Origin: Nipponacmea schrenckii
Lineage: Eukaryota > Mollusca > Gastropoda > Lottiidae
Length of the DNA: 64,000 bases
Direction of reading: 5' to 3'
NCBI GenBank assembly: GCA_030562195.1
Contig: CM060200.1
Span: 34,759,023 to 34,823,022, forward strand
Under the pieces are notes generated by a model that saw nothing but the letters and a program-made list of their open reading frames with translations, did no database searches and was not told where the DNA came from. The translations under genes were made by a program, and so were the position numbers. Every line of letters starts with the position of its first letter. The first letter of the stretch is position 1. Positions 34,801-46,915 of the stretch are shown here, one piece after another.

Positions 34801-36660
34801 TGTCGTTAAGTATGACCAGGGAAGTGAAAAACTATATACTATATGGTTTGACAAGAAAATACATAGCATACTGTTGGGCTGGGATCGGATTCCTCTCGTT
34901 TATATTACAAAAAGATAGGAAATACCTATAGACATATCAATGTATACGAATCGAAGAGTTGAAATATAGAGTAACATTAAAAGACTTGCGAATTCGTCTA
35001 GTTTGGTACACATCAAATATCATAAAAAAGAAATATACACAAATAACTGGATGCAATCTAATTGAAGCAAAACATTTCTGGTTATATGATATACTTGATC
35101 TAGCTAAAAACACCACAGTAAGGTTCCTTCTTATCTCGTTATATTACATTTCAATTACATCTATTTCAACGTTTTAAATCTTACATTAGTAAAAAATTGC
35201 TATCGCCAAGTTCTTTTTCATTTAAAGAGAAGGAAGGATGGGGCAATGTGAAGACTTTAGTCTCTGTATGTGCCGCGTTTTTGTCAATAGTGGCGCCCCC
35301 ACCTCCACCCCACCGTTTTGAGCGGTCTTTAGAAGAGCAAAAATATTTTATAAAGTTTTAGTGAGCAATTATTGTCCGAGCTATCTGTACCCAGGTCATT
35401 GAACATATTTAACATACAAATTACGTAGGGCTCGTAGTCGTAGCGAAATGACAACTATGTCCAATCATGGTTATCGTCATAATGAAATAAAAATTGTCTA
35501 TCAGTTTTGGTATTGGATGAACACTCCGTCAAGCTATCAAACACCCTGTTAGATAAATTCAAGTTAATCTTATATTACCCATTAGTTTAATGACTTTCTA
35601 AGTTTATACGAAATTATTCTCAAGTGACCATCTTGAAAACTAATCAAGTAATTAAGTCCATGATCATAATCAGATAATTAATATCTCGTAAACGAGATGG
35701 CTGTGATACTATAACACAATTTCAGTATCTCTAAGGGAATGAAACGTTATTCTATCTGATTTTAATCTTCTATATTTAAAGTTTGATTTTCTTCTTGAAT
35801 GATTTCTTCCTATCAATTTTACAAAACAATGCGTTAACAAAATGATGACAAGTCCAGATTGTCTGAGTTGGTGAATTAAGTGGTGTGTATTTAATAATAA
35901 CAATTTAAAGCACGACTGGATAATTAGCATTATCTAATCATCCATACGGAACCCATAAAGTAGGACTTTGATATATGAACGTAGGCGAGTACGTCTCATG
36001 TAAAGTCCTTCAGGCGGCATTTCGATGATTGATTTGGGGCTTGAACAGAAAATATCACTAGTCCTTCAAAAAGCAATTTAACATTATATTTATTTTGTTC
36101 ATCTTCTCTCTTAAAATTTAGGTATCCTTAACATGTAGCAGGTTTGTTGATATAGCCCCAGACACCTTTCGTCGCAGCTTTGCTCAAACATAAATGGAAA
36201 ATATATATGATTATGTTTGACAAGGGAAATGTAAACGAAAACAATAGTAATTGGATGGGATAATGGGATACATAGCTCCATTTAAATAATTTGTTAAAGA
36301 TACAAGTAAAGTATGACTAGGAACCTGATAAATTATATTGTTTGCCTTGGATAATGAAAAATATATATAAAACGTTGGCATTAGACTTACTATCCGTTAT
36401 TCACGATATTATTCCATGACCCGGATAATATAAATGGATATGTGGTGATTTAATGATAATTAAAAACACGACTGGATAATGAGCTTTATCTAATCATCCA
36501 TACGAAACCTATAATGTGGGACTTTGATACATGAACAAAGGCGAGTACGTTGAATTTAAAGTCCGAAACTTGTCTGTTGATATAGCCCACATATCTTTCA
36601 TCGCAACTGTTCACAAACATAGTGGGACTTGATGTTTGTGGCTACTATGTAATTATCCAA
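34801..36660. repeat. Diverged local direct duplication
   Basis: The segment starting 'cacgactggataattagc' at 35911 recurs as 'cacgactggataatgagc' at 36467, a spacing of 556 bp. Both are followed by related sequence to 'gttgatatagccc'. A further pair, 34808 and 36312 ('agtatgaccagggaa' and 'agtatgactaggaa'), extends the resemblance. No element ends were found. Confidence 0.55.
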
Positions 36661-38690
36661 TTCTTAAAATTGTTCTAAAAATAAAGGAGCATTGAAAGTG
36701 AGACTGGTTAATGTAATTTCTAGTTTGGGATCTGCAGCATCCGCTGGAAGCAAACTCAGTCTTGTGTGTATCATGTTGTATAACTTTTCCCTAATTCATT
36801 AGGCGTTCTTAACTGACAAGAATCATGGTAATCATATTTTCTTTGCGTCATGCTATTACACCTGTAAATTTACACGAGCCAGCCATATTGCCATAAAGTC
36901 TCTACACAGTCGCTTTCAGAATATTCATTAATCCTTTGAAGATTATCAGTATCTTTGTTGGTGAAAGGAAATTCACGTTATACAGGAAATTAATTCACCT
37001 TCGATACTATGATCTTCAAAACTCCTTTGACGACAGAATACCTAAAGATTTATAGATTTGTAGAGAAACGCTACTTCTCTTCTGTTCAAACTAAAATTGA
37101 TGATGTCGTGACTACTTCATGAAGTATGGATGAAAACCACACTACAAATCAAATATTACAAAATAATTCTTATAAATGCGTTTATTTGACTTTATGAGAT
37201 GACTTTTATATTGTAAGGAATATACCGAATTCAACGTTTGCCCGTATTTGTATTAGCGTAATCGCGAACCTTAAAAAATTATTAATTAAAAATATTAATT
37301 GAAATTCCAATATGTAAATATGTTTTCTTCGATATTTTCGTTAAAAAAATTTTCGCGTTGTATGTTTTGACAAATTACAATATATTTTCAAAATAAGGAT
37401 CGAACTTTTAGTTTAGACTTTCGGTAAGACATAAAACAGCATTTCTTTTTGCAATTACAAGAACAGAACTGAGTAAAGAGAACTGAGTTAGTTGTTTACT
37501 CTGTCAAATATACATTGACCCAATCCGAAGTTCTATCGGCTTATCAATGTAAAAATGATATATTTACCGTAAGAAAATCCATTATCTGATTTAAATGAAA
37601 GATATTGATATAAGAGTTACTTTCATTGCTTATCATAGTGAAGGCAAACAGCTTATTTCTACATGGAAACCAAACATTTTCTTTTGGTTTAAGAACACTA
37701 GAGCAAACTGTGAGCCGTGTACACTTTTGTTTTATTAATCACCAGCATCCAAAAAGGCATTCCACCTGCAGAATCTTAAAAGGTCATTTCTTTATAACTT
37801 CAAAGAATGCCGTTCTTCAGTCTGTTTGAACTCTTTTATGGCTTCGTCATAGATTATGATTCTGTACATTCTGTAATCTGGAGATATTACGGAACAAAAC
37901 ACAATAGTGCCAAAAGGGATGTTTATCGAGTACAGACAATCCAATTTTAAGGCGAATGTTAAAAGTAACAAGAATGATAAATGTTTCAATTAGATCGTAT
38001 GATTTACTGTAAATATCATGATAGAAGAGAATTTGTAAAACGTCTATGATAAATGGTTGTTTTGTAAGCTATCAACATGTATATCATACAAACTTTATAG
38101 TTCCGATGGTGTGAACTTACCAAGGTTCAACACATATAAATATATGAGGATGAAAATATCTTGGAATGGCTTTGCGGACATGCAAATTATTTTATTTGTT
38201 CAACAAACAAATCATTTACATAACAGGTGCTACCATATAGCAGATTATGTGAGAGTGGTAATGGATACCACTATTTAAGTTAATTTTATGCCTATCAATG
38301 GGCATATCACCTCATTTTCGGGAAGAAAAAATTCGCCTTGAAAGGTTGTGAACCGTTAAGTATTTTAATCTTTAACATACATATCTTTGGTACTTTCTAT
38401 TGTAGTTTTGTATTATATTCGAAGGGTGGAGTCTGAGCCACTGATAGTAACTTATAGATGTACTTGAACTATAGGGTGGTTTTAAAGTGCCAATACACCA
38501 CGGAATGGCAGTCGGTAAAGATTCAAAACGCAGATTCAGTTGCACCCCCTCAGAAAACGATGAAAATTTACTATAAATCACATGGGGTTAAAACGCTTCA
38601 AATCGTATCGCTTACCAATTTTCTAAAGCTGTTCTATTGAACGAAAAACAAATATGAAAACCAGATTCTTTTACCATAGAGTAGGGGTCT
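36661..38690. other. Non-coding stretch, nothing recognised
   Basis: AT-rich. The short open frames carry no recognisable motif. Confidence 0.35.
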
Positions 38691-38699
38691 AATTCACTG

Positions 38700-38895
38700 A
38701 TGCATGGAAGAGCTATTACTATATAAGGATCATGCGCTATGTATTCAAGCCCCATCTCGTAAGACATTGACGGACTACCTGGAAACCAACAGCATACCAA
38801 TCACCATACAGAATATTTTGGCTCCACCCACGGACCACTGGTACAAAATAATGGAACTCATCTACCAATTTATTACCACATCTGTTTTAAACAGA
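38700..38895 (+). pseudogene. Tc1/mariner-like transposase C-terminal relic
   Basis: The plus-strand frame contains 'YKDHALCIQAPSRKTLTDYL' followed by ETNSIPI and a degraded block ending in 'WYKIMELIYQF'. The order resembles the QDNA-x-CH... DYLE-x-N-x-I and NPIEHLWD region of Tc1/mariner transposases. The second catalytic Asp and the terminal Asp/Glu are not preserved convincingly. A poly-T tract follows at 38973-39007. Confidence 0.4.
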
Positions 38896-41800
38896 TAACC
38901 TAAGTTTCTTTTAAAATTTATATAATCAATTTTCAAAACAAGTTTCATAGCAGAAACAAAAGAGAACATCCTATTTTTTTTTTTTTTTTTATTTTTTTTT
39001 TTTTTTTGTGTGAAAGCTTTCTTCTCTTCTTCTCTCCTTTCTCACGTCTCCTTTTCTTCTTTCTTCGTACGATTTCTCTAACCACCACCAAACCAACAGT
39101 TTTCTAAATCATCCAATTGATTCTAAATCCACTACCAACGACCACCAAAGTGCAACTACCTAGTTTGCGATATCAGCAATTGCTGGAAGCGAACGTTAAC
39201 TCGCCATTTACCTACCTACCTGTATTCAAGCCAGTAAACTATCGCCAATTAGTCGCGTGACTAATACGTCATGATGGAACAAGTTGTGAAACTTCTCCAT
39301 ATCATGTTCCCCGAGAAATGCTGATGCGCTCCTATTTTCCCGCATATTACCTACTTTCAACCATAAGTATTAACGTTAAAAAGCTGTATAATCATCGTAC
39401 ATGACGGGGAAATAGAAACACAAATATATGAAATGAAATCTAACTGAGTTGTTGTCATGACAGTAGAGCTTCGCCATGTTGGTTGTGGCAATCGAAAAGA
39501 ATAGATGGGCGAACTGACAGCCCATGGATCTCTCTGTGGATTTTAAAGGAAAGTGATGTATAGCCTACATCTAACGAAATATTGGAAGTGGAAGTAGAAT
39601 AAAAAGTTTCAGTATTGTATGCCTTCCATTCATAAATTGTGGACAAAATAACACTGCTTATGATTTATTGCTCAACCAGTTATCCATTGGGTCTGCCACT
39701 ATTTATTCCTCACTTGTATACATGCATTCAAACTCGAGCTGGTTGGATGAAGAAACCCCCTAAAAAATACTACATAAAGTTTTTTTAATATGATCATTGA
39801 TATCAGAACAGAACAGAATTTAAACATAATTGAAATATTAAAAAATAAATAAGAAACATATAATATTAATTAAATCTTAAATCATATACTAAAATCCAAA
39901 TAATTGAAATGTAGGTAATTGAGGTATGACTTACATGAAACAAGATGGTTTCATCGACAACTATATTGCTTAAATCATGCAAACTAGGGCTATGAACAGC
40001 ACCGAGTGTGGTATTTGATATTTTTCGATGCGTTATAATCTATAGATAGCAATAGTCACTGTACACTGAAAATTCCAAGGTCATTGATTGTCAAGCTCAC
40101 GAGATAAAGTTTTTAAAATTTTCCAAAAATTTAAACATTTCTAAAAATAATTTTATTCGAAATTCAAAATTCTGTCCCAACAACTTGTACAGAAAGTATA
40201 CGATACCATTTTTATGTTTTTGCTGGAGGCCTTACACAAGGACAATATAGGCAAAAAATTAGAAACAGTTCGCGCTGAAACCGGAACTGATGCAAAAAGT
40301 TTGATGACTTTGAGCTTTATTTGCATGTTCACAATTTGTCTATATTTTGTGAATTTCAGATCGATCCGATAATTAGCAATAAGTTGCAATTATCCCAAAA
40401 TGTTTGATAACAATTATCTTATCCAAAACATTTCAAAACCTTCAATTTATCAACTGCATAAGGTAGATTTTACTACATAAAATAAAAATAAAGAAATTTT
40501 GATCTAAATCGGCCCATAAATAAGCTCTACAGACGCCATACAAATTTTTTGCACATTATGCAACACCTGACTTCTGGTCGAGCAAAGATTTTGTTTCCCA
40601 TATTCATTTTTTATTCCAGCCAATTTGGAAATGATTGGTACAAACCAAAATGCTCTCTATTTCAGTTTTTTCTAGAGACGTCGCCCCCTCCCGACGCCCC
40701 CCCCCAAACATAAAATAAATCGATACGAAAATAATACTGTAAATCGATTGTCATGCAATTATGATACAATACACTTATGTTTCTTAGTATCAACAATTAT
40801 TGGCAAACATCGTAATTGTGTTGAATTCTTATCATCAATCATTATTCTGTCTAGGTAATAAAAGTATTATCTTGTCCTGAACAACCACTTACGACGCATC
40901 TGATACCTTACATATAATATCGCATAGAATTGTGATTGCAAAGCCTGGGACTTGTCCATATACATGCCGAAAGAGGCGGTAAGTTGGCAAAATCGATCTT
41001 ATATGTGAAAATAAAAGCACAAGAAGATTACTTCCAGTTATCGGTGCAACTAGAAGTCACATTTCAGATTGACAGCTCATGTAGTACAAGGCGGTGTGAC
41101 AAAACTTTGTTGGAGTTGTAAAGATTCTTGGTTCAACCCACGTCGCTTGTGTTTCTTAGATGTAACCATATAACCTTTTCTAATAAACCCTTACGACTTA
41201 CACGTCATTACAGACACCGATAACTTACCAACCTTCCTGCCATAATGACAAGTTACCAATATTAAAGATGGTCTGGCTGTCAGGCTATATAATAAAAATG
41301 TCCCCTACTATTTTACTTTTCCGTTTAGTTATTGATACGATTTGTCAATTAGTAGAATTTTCAACTGAATTTGTCACCATACTTTCTAAGACAAATGTCT
41401 GATACTGATTGAGCAAGTCTCAAATTAAAGATACCTACCGTATGAACAAACCTTTTTTTCCACGCATCATTGTTGTTTGTCTACATTAGCTCAATGAGAT
41501 GCTGGGCTTTATGTTTTTATTTAGTCGTTTAAAAACGCATTGTAAGAATGCTTATCTATTGCTGTAAAGGTGCAAGAAATAATTTCTTGTATACAATATC
41601 GATGTTCTTTTCGTTCATAGTCCGTTTATTTTTTTTTTAGCAAAGTTGTTCCGCTGGATTCTTTACTTATTTACGCAGCACATGGCGTGTCGGATATGGA
41701 CGGATATTAACCTTTGTAAAGGTTGATTTATATGGACAATTGAAACTATGAATGTCTGTATCATATGAAAATCAACATAAATGCTAGCGTTACCGAAATA

Positions 41801-42294
41801 TGTAGATTTAGACCACCCTCACTGTGCACCTTTATTTTCAATAATTGTTTTTTATGTTCAAGATAATTAAAATCTTTCAAGATAACGGTTGTAAAATGGA
41901 ATCTATTTCTCTTATCTGAATACAACAAATTATGTAAGTAACCAAACATAAATACTTTAAGCCAAATAAACTATTTATCTTTGGTGCACTGTGTTAGTAA
42001 CATTTATGAACACTAAGTTTCGGATCGAGGAGTTAATCGTATGATGCCAAGAAGGTGCGATTAGCATACTAAATAAAAATCTGACAGATTCTGCAAAACC
42101 AGTTTTTACCACAAAGTCTCAGTACATCAGTAGATCCTAGTAAGTAGTAACTGGCGCTTGATTCAGATCAATAAAAATGATTCTTCTTCAAATTTACAAC
42201 CGTGTTTCTATTTTTGTCATTTCACAACTGTTGAGCTTACTAGAATTGCCATCCAACTTTCAGATAGAGCGATTTCTATCAGTTAATATCCGAG
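38896..42294. other. Non-coding stretch, poly-T and pyrimidine tract
   Basis: Contains a poly-T run (38973-39007) and a CT-rich tract to about 39060. Then sequence around 'gcaactacctagtttgcgat' (39150-39180) is loosely repeated at 42480-42510, so it belongs to a dispersed repeat. No gene was recognised. Confidence 0.4.
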
Positions 42295-42605
42295 GTTTAT
42301 TGTTGTTGCTTCTGTCCGTCCGTCAACATTTGTTAGACACAGTGGAAGCTACAATGTTCAAGGGATTTTGATGACACTTGGTGTGAGAATTGGAGTAAAT
42401 AAGACGGCGGTCAAGTTTGATCCAAATCAATAGCACAGAATCATCTAATTTGAACCAATCCAACTAACAACTACTACGAATACCAACGACTACCTAGTTT
42501 GTGATATCAGCATTTGATATCAGGGAACGTTAATCAATCAACCAGCCAATCAGGTTTGAATTTGACGATTTCGATGAACGGTTTTTGAGTAAACTCTCAA
42601 CAAGG
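42295..42605 (+). repeat. Pearl-like element fragment
   Basis: Has the leader-proximal 'tgtccgtccgtcaacattt' and one core unit, then foreign sequence (shared with 39.1 kb), then a second partial core with 'gaacggtttttgagt'. This looks like a copy interrupted by another repeat. Confidence 0.55.
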
Positions 42606-42757
42606 CACGATTCTTTACTGATTTTGACGAAACTTGATAAAATTGTTTATAATTACCTAGAGATAAACCATATTAAAAATTAGAAATATGGAAATATATT
42701 GAATATGAATTATCATCCCATACTTGACATGAAAAATAAAAAATTCAAATTTGCTTT

Positions 42758-43100
42758 AGATGAGTTTTTTTCTCATGTACTATGTCTGTGATGGATTCTA
42801 GATAAAAAACAAACAATTTCAAATTTTTGGTTGGATAAACATATTGGTATTCGATGGGCGGGGCCAAAGGCTGTCATCGTTTAACGCATTTGCTTATTTC
42901 CATTAGAACCATTGTTTAAGATGAGTTTTTTTCTTATATACTATGTCTGTGATGCATACTAGATAAAAAAAAATTCAGTTGGATAAAAATTATATTCTTG
43001 TTTCCTGTTGAAAACAGGCCATTGAATAACTATTTTGGTATTTAATGGGCGGGGCCAAAGGGTACACAAGACCAAAATTCATCTAAAACAAAAACAAATT
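42758..43100. repeat. 161-bp tandem duplication
   Basis: 'agatgagtttttttct' followed by 'tactatgtctgtgatg' occurs at 42758 and 42919. Each copy is followed by 'atgggcggggccaaag', at 42855 and 43048. Two diverged units. Confidence 0.65.
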
Positions 43101-43158
43101 TGAAATTCATATTTTTCATATTAGGTATAGGATAAATAGGTTATCCAATGGCTAAATC

Positions 43159-43204
43159 GTGGATATGGTTTTTATGCCACTCATGGCATAAAAACCATAT
43201 CCAC
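43159..43204. repeat. Perfect 21-bp-arm palindrome
   Basis: GTGGATATGGTTTTTATGCC and one further base pair exactly with the opposite arm across a 4-nt CTCA loop. It sits just beyond the 161-bp duplication. It could be a cruciform or a foldback element remnant. Confidence 0.8.
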
Positions 43205-43499
43205 TCGTAACCTCTATTTACCCTAATTCTTAAAACACGTTTGATTTCATAGCTTGAAAACACTTACTTTACAATTCTTTACAGGTTGTGGTGAAACTTG
43301 CTGAAAAATTGTTCATTGTCATGCAAGGATGAACCCCTTGCAAATAAAAATACCGATAAATATTTAATGTTGAAAGGTACAATTCCTGACAGATTTCAAT
43401 GAAACTTGTTGACACTGTACATTTATTACCTCAAAAAAGAAGTGTATGAATGAAGGTTGAATATTTTATTCCGCTGAGTGTTACTGTTCTGTCAAGTTT

Positions 43500-43565
43500 T
43501 TATTCAAATTCAATGCTGCCACCGGGGGTATGTTACCTTGCCTGGCAAGCTATCTTTTTACAAAA
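43500..43565 (+). repeat. Pearl-like 3' terminus
   Basis: 'ttaccttgcctggcaagcta' and the preceding 'caatgctgcc' match the units at 51964-52010 and 52340-52385. It is an isolated 3' end; the open frames crossing it are not genes. Confidence 0.65.
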
Positions 43566-44104
43566 TAATAACCCATTATCAGTTTTCCTTGTTCCCTTTG
43601 CCCAGTTTTCTAATTGTTGCTTTTTTATGGGCGAGAGATGTTTCTTCAGCGATTTCTCCTTTCTTTCCACCAAAAAGTTTCGCCAATACTGTATACCAAA
43701 ATCATAGCATTGACGATTCGGTGTTATAATGCATAATGTACTTGATTATATTTAGTAAATTGCTTTTCTGCTAAAAACTATTTTAGAATTATTTCAACTG
43801 ATTTGTGTTTTCGAAGTTATATATTATATGTTAAATGCATGATGTATTTTAGGTATTAGTAGAAAAGACATTTACATTAAAGGTAAAATGTTTTTTGCAT
43901 TACGGTATTAGTGAAATCTTCAGTGAATTATATTCTGACCATAATTGACCTCCATAATATATTACCATGAAACCAAAATATATAGTCATCTTTCAGGATT
44001 TATTTGTTATCTATTCTTCTTACTATGTGTCTAGGGTATACTAACGTGTACTTAATCACGTTACATGCAAAAATCTGGTATCACCAAAAGTTAATGATTT
44101 CAAG

Positions 44105-44660
44105 AAAAACTAGAACTGTGAACAGTACTGAGAGTGGAAAACAATCCCCTATGGGGCCACTTGATACAAGGTCACATGATATAGCCTTTTGAATTTGTAA
44201 ACACTCAAAACAAACTTTTTAACAACCATTATAAGCATATGTATGGACAGCTTAGGTCAAGTACATTTTACTTGAAAATTATTAAGGTAATTGAAGGTCA
44301 AGGTCACTAGATATAGCCTTTTGAATTTTTTTAAAAACTAAAACGGACAACGGGTACAAAAAAATTGTTGTCGACCATTATAGGCCTATGTGTGGATAGC
44401 TAATGTCAAGAACATTCTACTTGTAAAAATTCAGGGTCATTGAAGGTTATTTGATATAGCCTTTTAATTTTTTTAAAAATTCAATCGGGCTTAAAAAAAA
44501 ATTAAATGTGAAAAAGAAAATTCTGTTCCCAACAAATTTGAGATAAAGTAACAAGGTGTCAAAAAACACCAAAATTGTACAAATCGGAGAAAAATTTTGC
44601 TAAATGTCACCGTTCTGTGATAACACATGAAGTTTCACTTCCGGTTAGAATTTATTCCTC
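44105..44660 (+). repeat. Tandem-core element, three-core copy
   Basis: Begins 'ctagaactgtgaacagtact'. The phrase 'gatatagccttttgaat' or a close variant occurs at 44178, 44310 and 44453, so core spacing is 132 and 143 bp. It ends with 'aattctgttcccaacaaat' and the 'tgtcaccgttctgtgataac' tail. The inverted relative at 20274-20662 has one core. Confidence 0.8.
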
Positions 44661-45689
44661 TAATTGGGTTCTAATTATGCCTGATAGTTTATATGTATAG
44701 CTTTTGTACTCATTTCTTACATACACCGTAGGTTGGGTCACCCAACGTGGTTCTGAAAAACCGGAAATTCTCACGCAAAAACCGGAAGTGGTAGAAAAAT
44801 TTTATGATGTCTTTTTATTTCTATCGGCGACTTCTCTATATTCTGTAATTTACAAAGCGATCGGATAATTAGCAGCAAAGTTATGCAATTATTCCAATTT
44901 TATTATGCAATTTCCGATGCATAAAAATTTTAGTTATGAATATTCATTTTCTATTCCAGTACGTATCTTATCGCATTTTGCAAACCAAATTTCAATACCA
45001 TTTTCGAGTTGAGCTAGGGAGCTTCCCGAAAAAAAAGTCTTATGAAAACAAATTTCTAATTTGCCACTCAAAAAAACAATATTGCGAATGTGTTATCTGG
45101 AAATGGTAGGGAGAAAAATGTGCATTTTTTTTACCCCCACACAAAGCGAAAATATTTCACCATTCTCTCCATGGCCACATGGAGATAAAATGTTGATCAT
45201 TGTTCATGTCTTCATTCATTAAACACTCGCATTTTAGTCTCTATACCATGAGTCTCATTAATTTGTTGGCGCATTAATTTCTAGCCTTACAGTATTCTTC
45301 TACAAATGTTGGCCACACCCGATTGCCACACCACTGGGGGTGACAACAACCCAGGATGAAAACTGCAGTATAAACTATCTTTAAGATCTATTAAAATAAC
45401 TCTTTTTTTATTTACATATTGATAATGAGTACATTATATATTCCAAGATAACACCGATAAGAAACAGATCTACACAAATCAAAAATTCCTGATCTTTTGA
45501 TCTTTTGATTTTGATCAAGCTTGTACGATTGTTTTCTCAAAACTGGAAGTGCATTGGTAATCTAAACGATTTTTACGAACCTTGAAATATTCAACTTTAG
45601 ATTAGATAGAGTGTCCTTTTATATCCGAACCTCCTTATTTTTTAAAGGTAATATTACAAATAAAAGGTACTCGATTCAAGAGCATCTAG
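44661..45689. other. Non-coding stretch, nothing recognised
   Basis: AT-rich with no supported gene. Confidence 0.4.
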
Positions 45690-45982
45690 CATGTGAAAAC
45701 TCGAATGTAATATTAATTCCATGAAACGACCCAAACAATATGTAGCAAAAACTAGAAATGATTTACGCACGCGTTTTAATGCTCACAGATCAGATAGCAA
45801 ATTTAAGACAGCCACTACTGTTTCTAAATATTTCAATCTCGAACATTGACTAGACGATCCCACCCCTAACCATTTGAGCGCGTGGAAATTGACTTGACGG
45901 AAAATGAAACTACCAAATTCCGTCAATATAGGGAAGCTCATTGGATTGACCATAATGCACCTTTGTTGTCCCGTTCAATATG
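45690..45982 (+). pseudogene. Penelope-like GIY-YIG endonuclease relic
   Basis: Plus-strand frames give 'CENSNVIL', then in a shifted frame 'KQYVAKTRNDLRTRFNAHRS' and 'SKYFNLEH'. In another frame come 'VEIDLTENETTKFRQY' and 'REAHWID', ending at TGA (45980-45982). This is the C-terminal GIY-YIG nuclease module typical of Penelope-like elements. It is the same family as the minus-strand relic at 5390-5560. Two frameshifts and a stop make it a pseudogene, and no reverse transcriptase part was recognised upstream. Confidence 0.6.
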
Positions 45983-46854
45983 ATCTGTAATCGACCAAGC
46001 AAGATAGTTCATGCCCAAGACAAATTCCCTTTATGTCTATAGGCAGAAAATTTCAGATACAGGAGAGAAGAAAAATAACCAGCATTTCTCGAATGCCTTT
46101 TTAACGAACAAGATTTCATCATTAATACAGTGAATTAGGATAAAGCATTGGAAAATGCAAGAACAATGACGCCAGGTCTAGTCATAAGAAATAAAAGGCT
46201 TGGAAAGATATCGAGAGACTTATTTCCAAATTACTTAGTTTAAATAGATTGTTACTTAATGTTATGAATTTATCGGATTTTCTCTTGAAGTTTTAACATC
46301 TGGAAATATCTTTCATTTTTTTAGTCGTCATAGAAGTCAACTTCACAGGATGTCATTGTTGTTTTGATTACATGGCTCATGAATACATTACGTAATTTGC
46401 ATAGGTATTAACTTGTGCAAGGTTACACCTTTTTTCTAAACCCGTGAACAGAACTGTTGTATGATGATAATTTGTGAACCATAATGTACTAACAATGATC
46501 CAAAACTATTTAAAAAAAAAAAAATACAGCCAGCTTCGAATGTAACACGCACGTGCAAATTCATGCTAGGTTTGAATAAAATTCACATGGTGAGTATGCT
46601 GATTGGTCAACTATTTATACCATCCAATCATATTTTGCTTACTGAATATTACTGATACCTCTCATTATTTATAACAAGGTTTCTGTCATTTGAGCTGCAA
46701 GTAAGCTGTTGTTTCATTTTGATGTAGCACTTCGAATGGTCATACAGTTGTCTTTTAGATTATCTTGTTCGAGTTTCTCGTTTTGTATTATTTACTTTAA
46801 ACCATCACTTATTTATTTTATCTAAATATTTGTATCAGGTTCCCTGGCAAAATT
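45983..46854. other. Upstream region of the peroxidase gene
   Basis: No open frame. A possible splice acceptor (tttgtatcAG, ending at 46838) precedes the ATG by 16 bp, so the first coding exon may carry a short 5' untranslated part and an upstream non-coding exon may exist. A CCAAT at about 46624 and TTTATAA at about 46668 are present but not convincing as a promoter. Confidence 0.35.
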
Positions 46855-46915
46855 ATGAAGATCGTTATATTTCTAATTTGCTGTGCTCTGCTTCCAGTGT
46901 ATTGTCGGCAAAAAG
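46855..46915 (+). CDS. Peroxidase exon 1 (signal peptide)
   Basis: MKIVIFLICCALLPVYC is a typical signal peptide: a Lys, a hydrophobic core and small residues before cleavage. Donor GTAGGG follows; the exon ends in phase 1. Confidence 0.85.

Noticed and set aside
46610..46700. CCAAT and TTTATAA as a peroxidase promoter
   Set aside because: A likely splice acceptor sits just before the ATG, so the true promoter may be farther upstream; these short motifs are common in AT-rich DNA.
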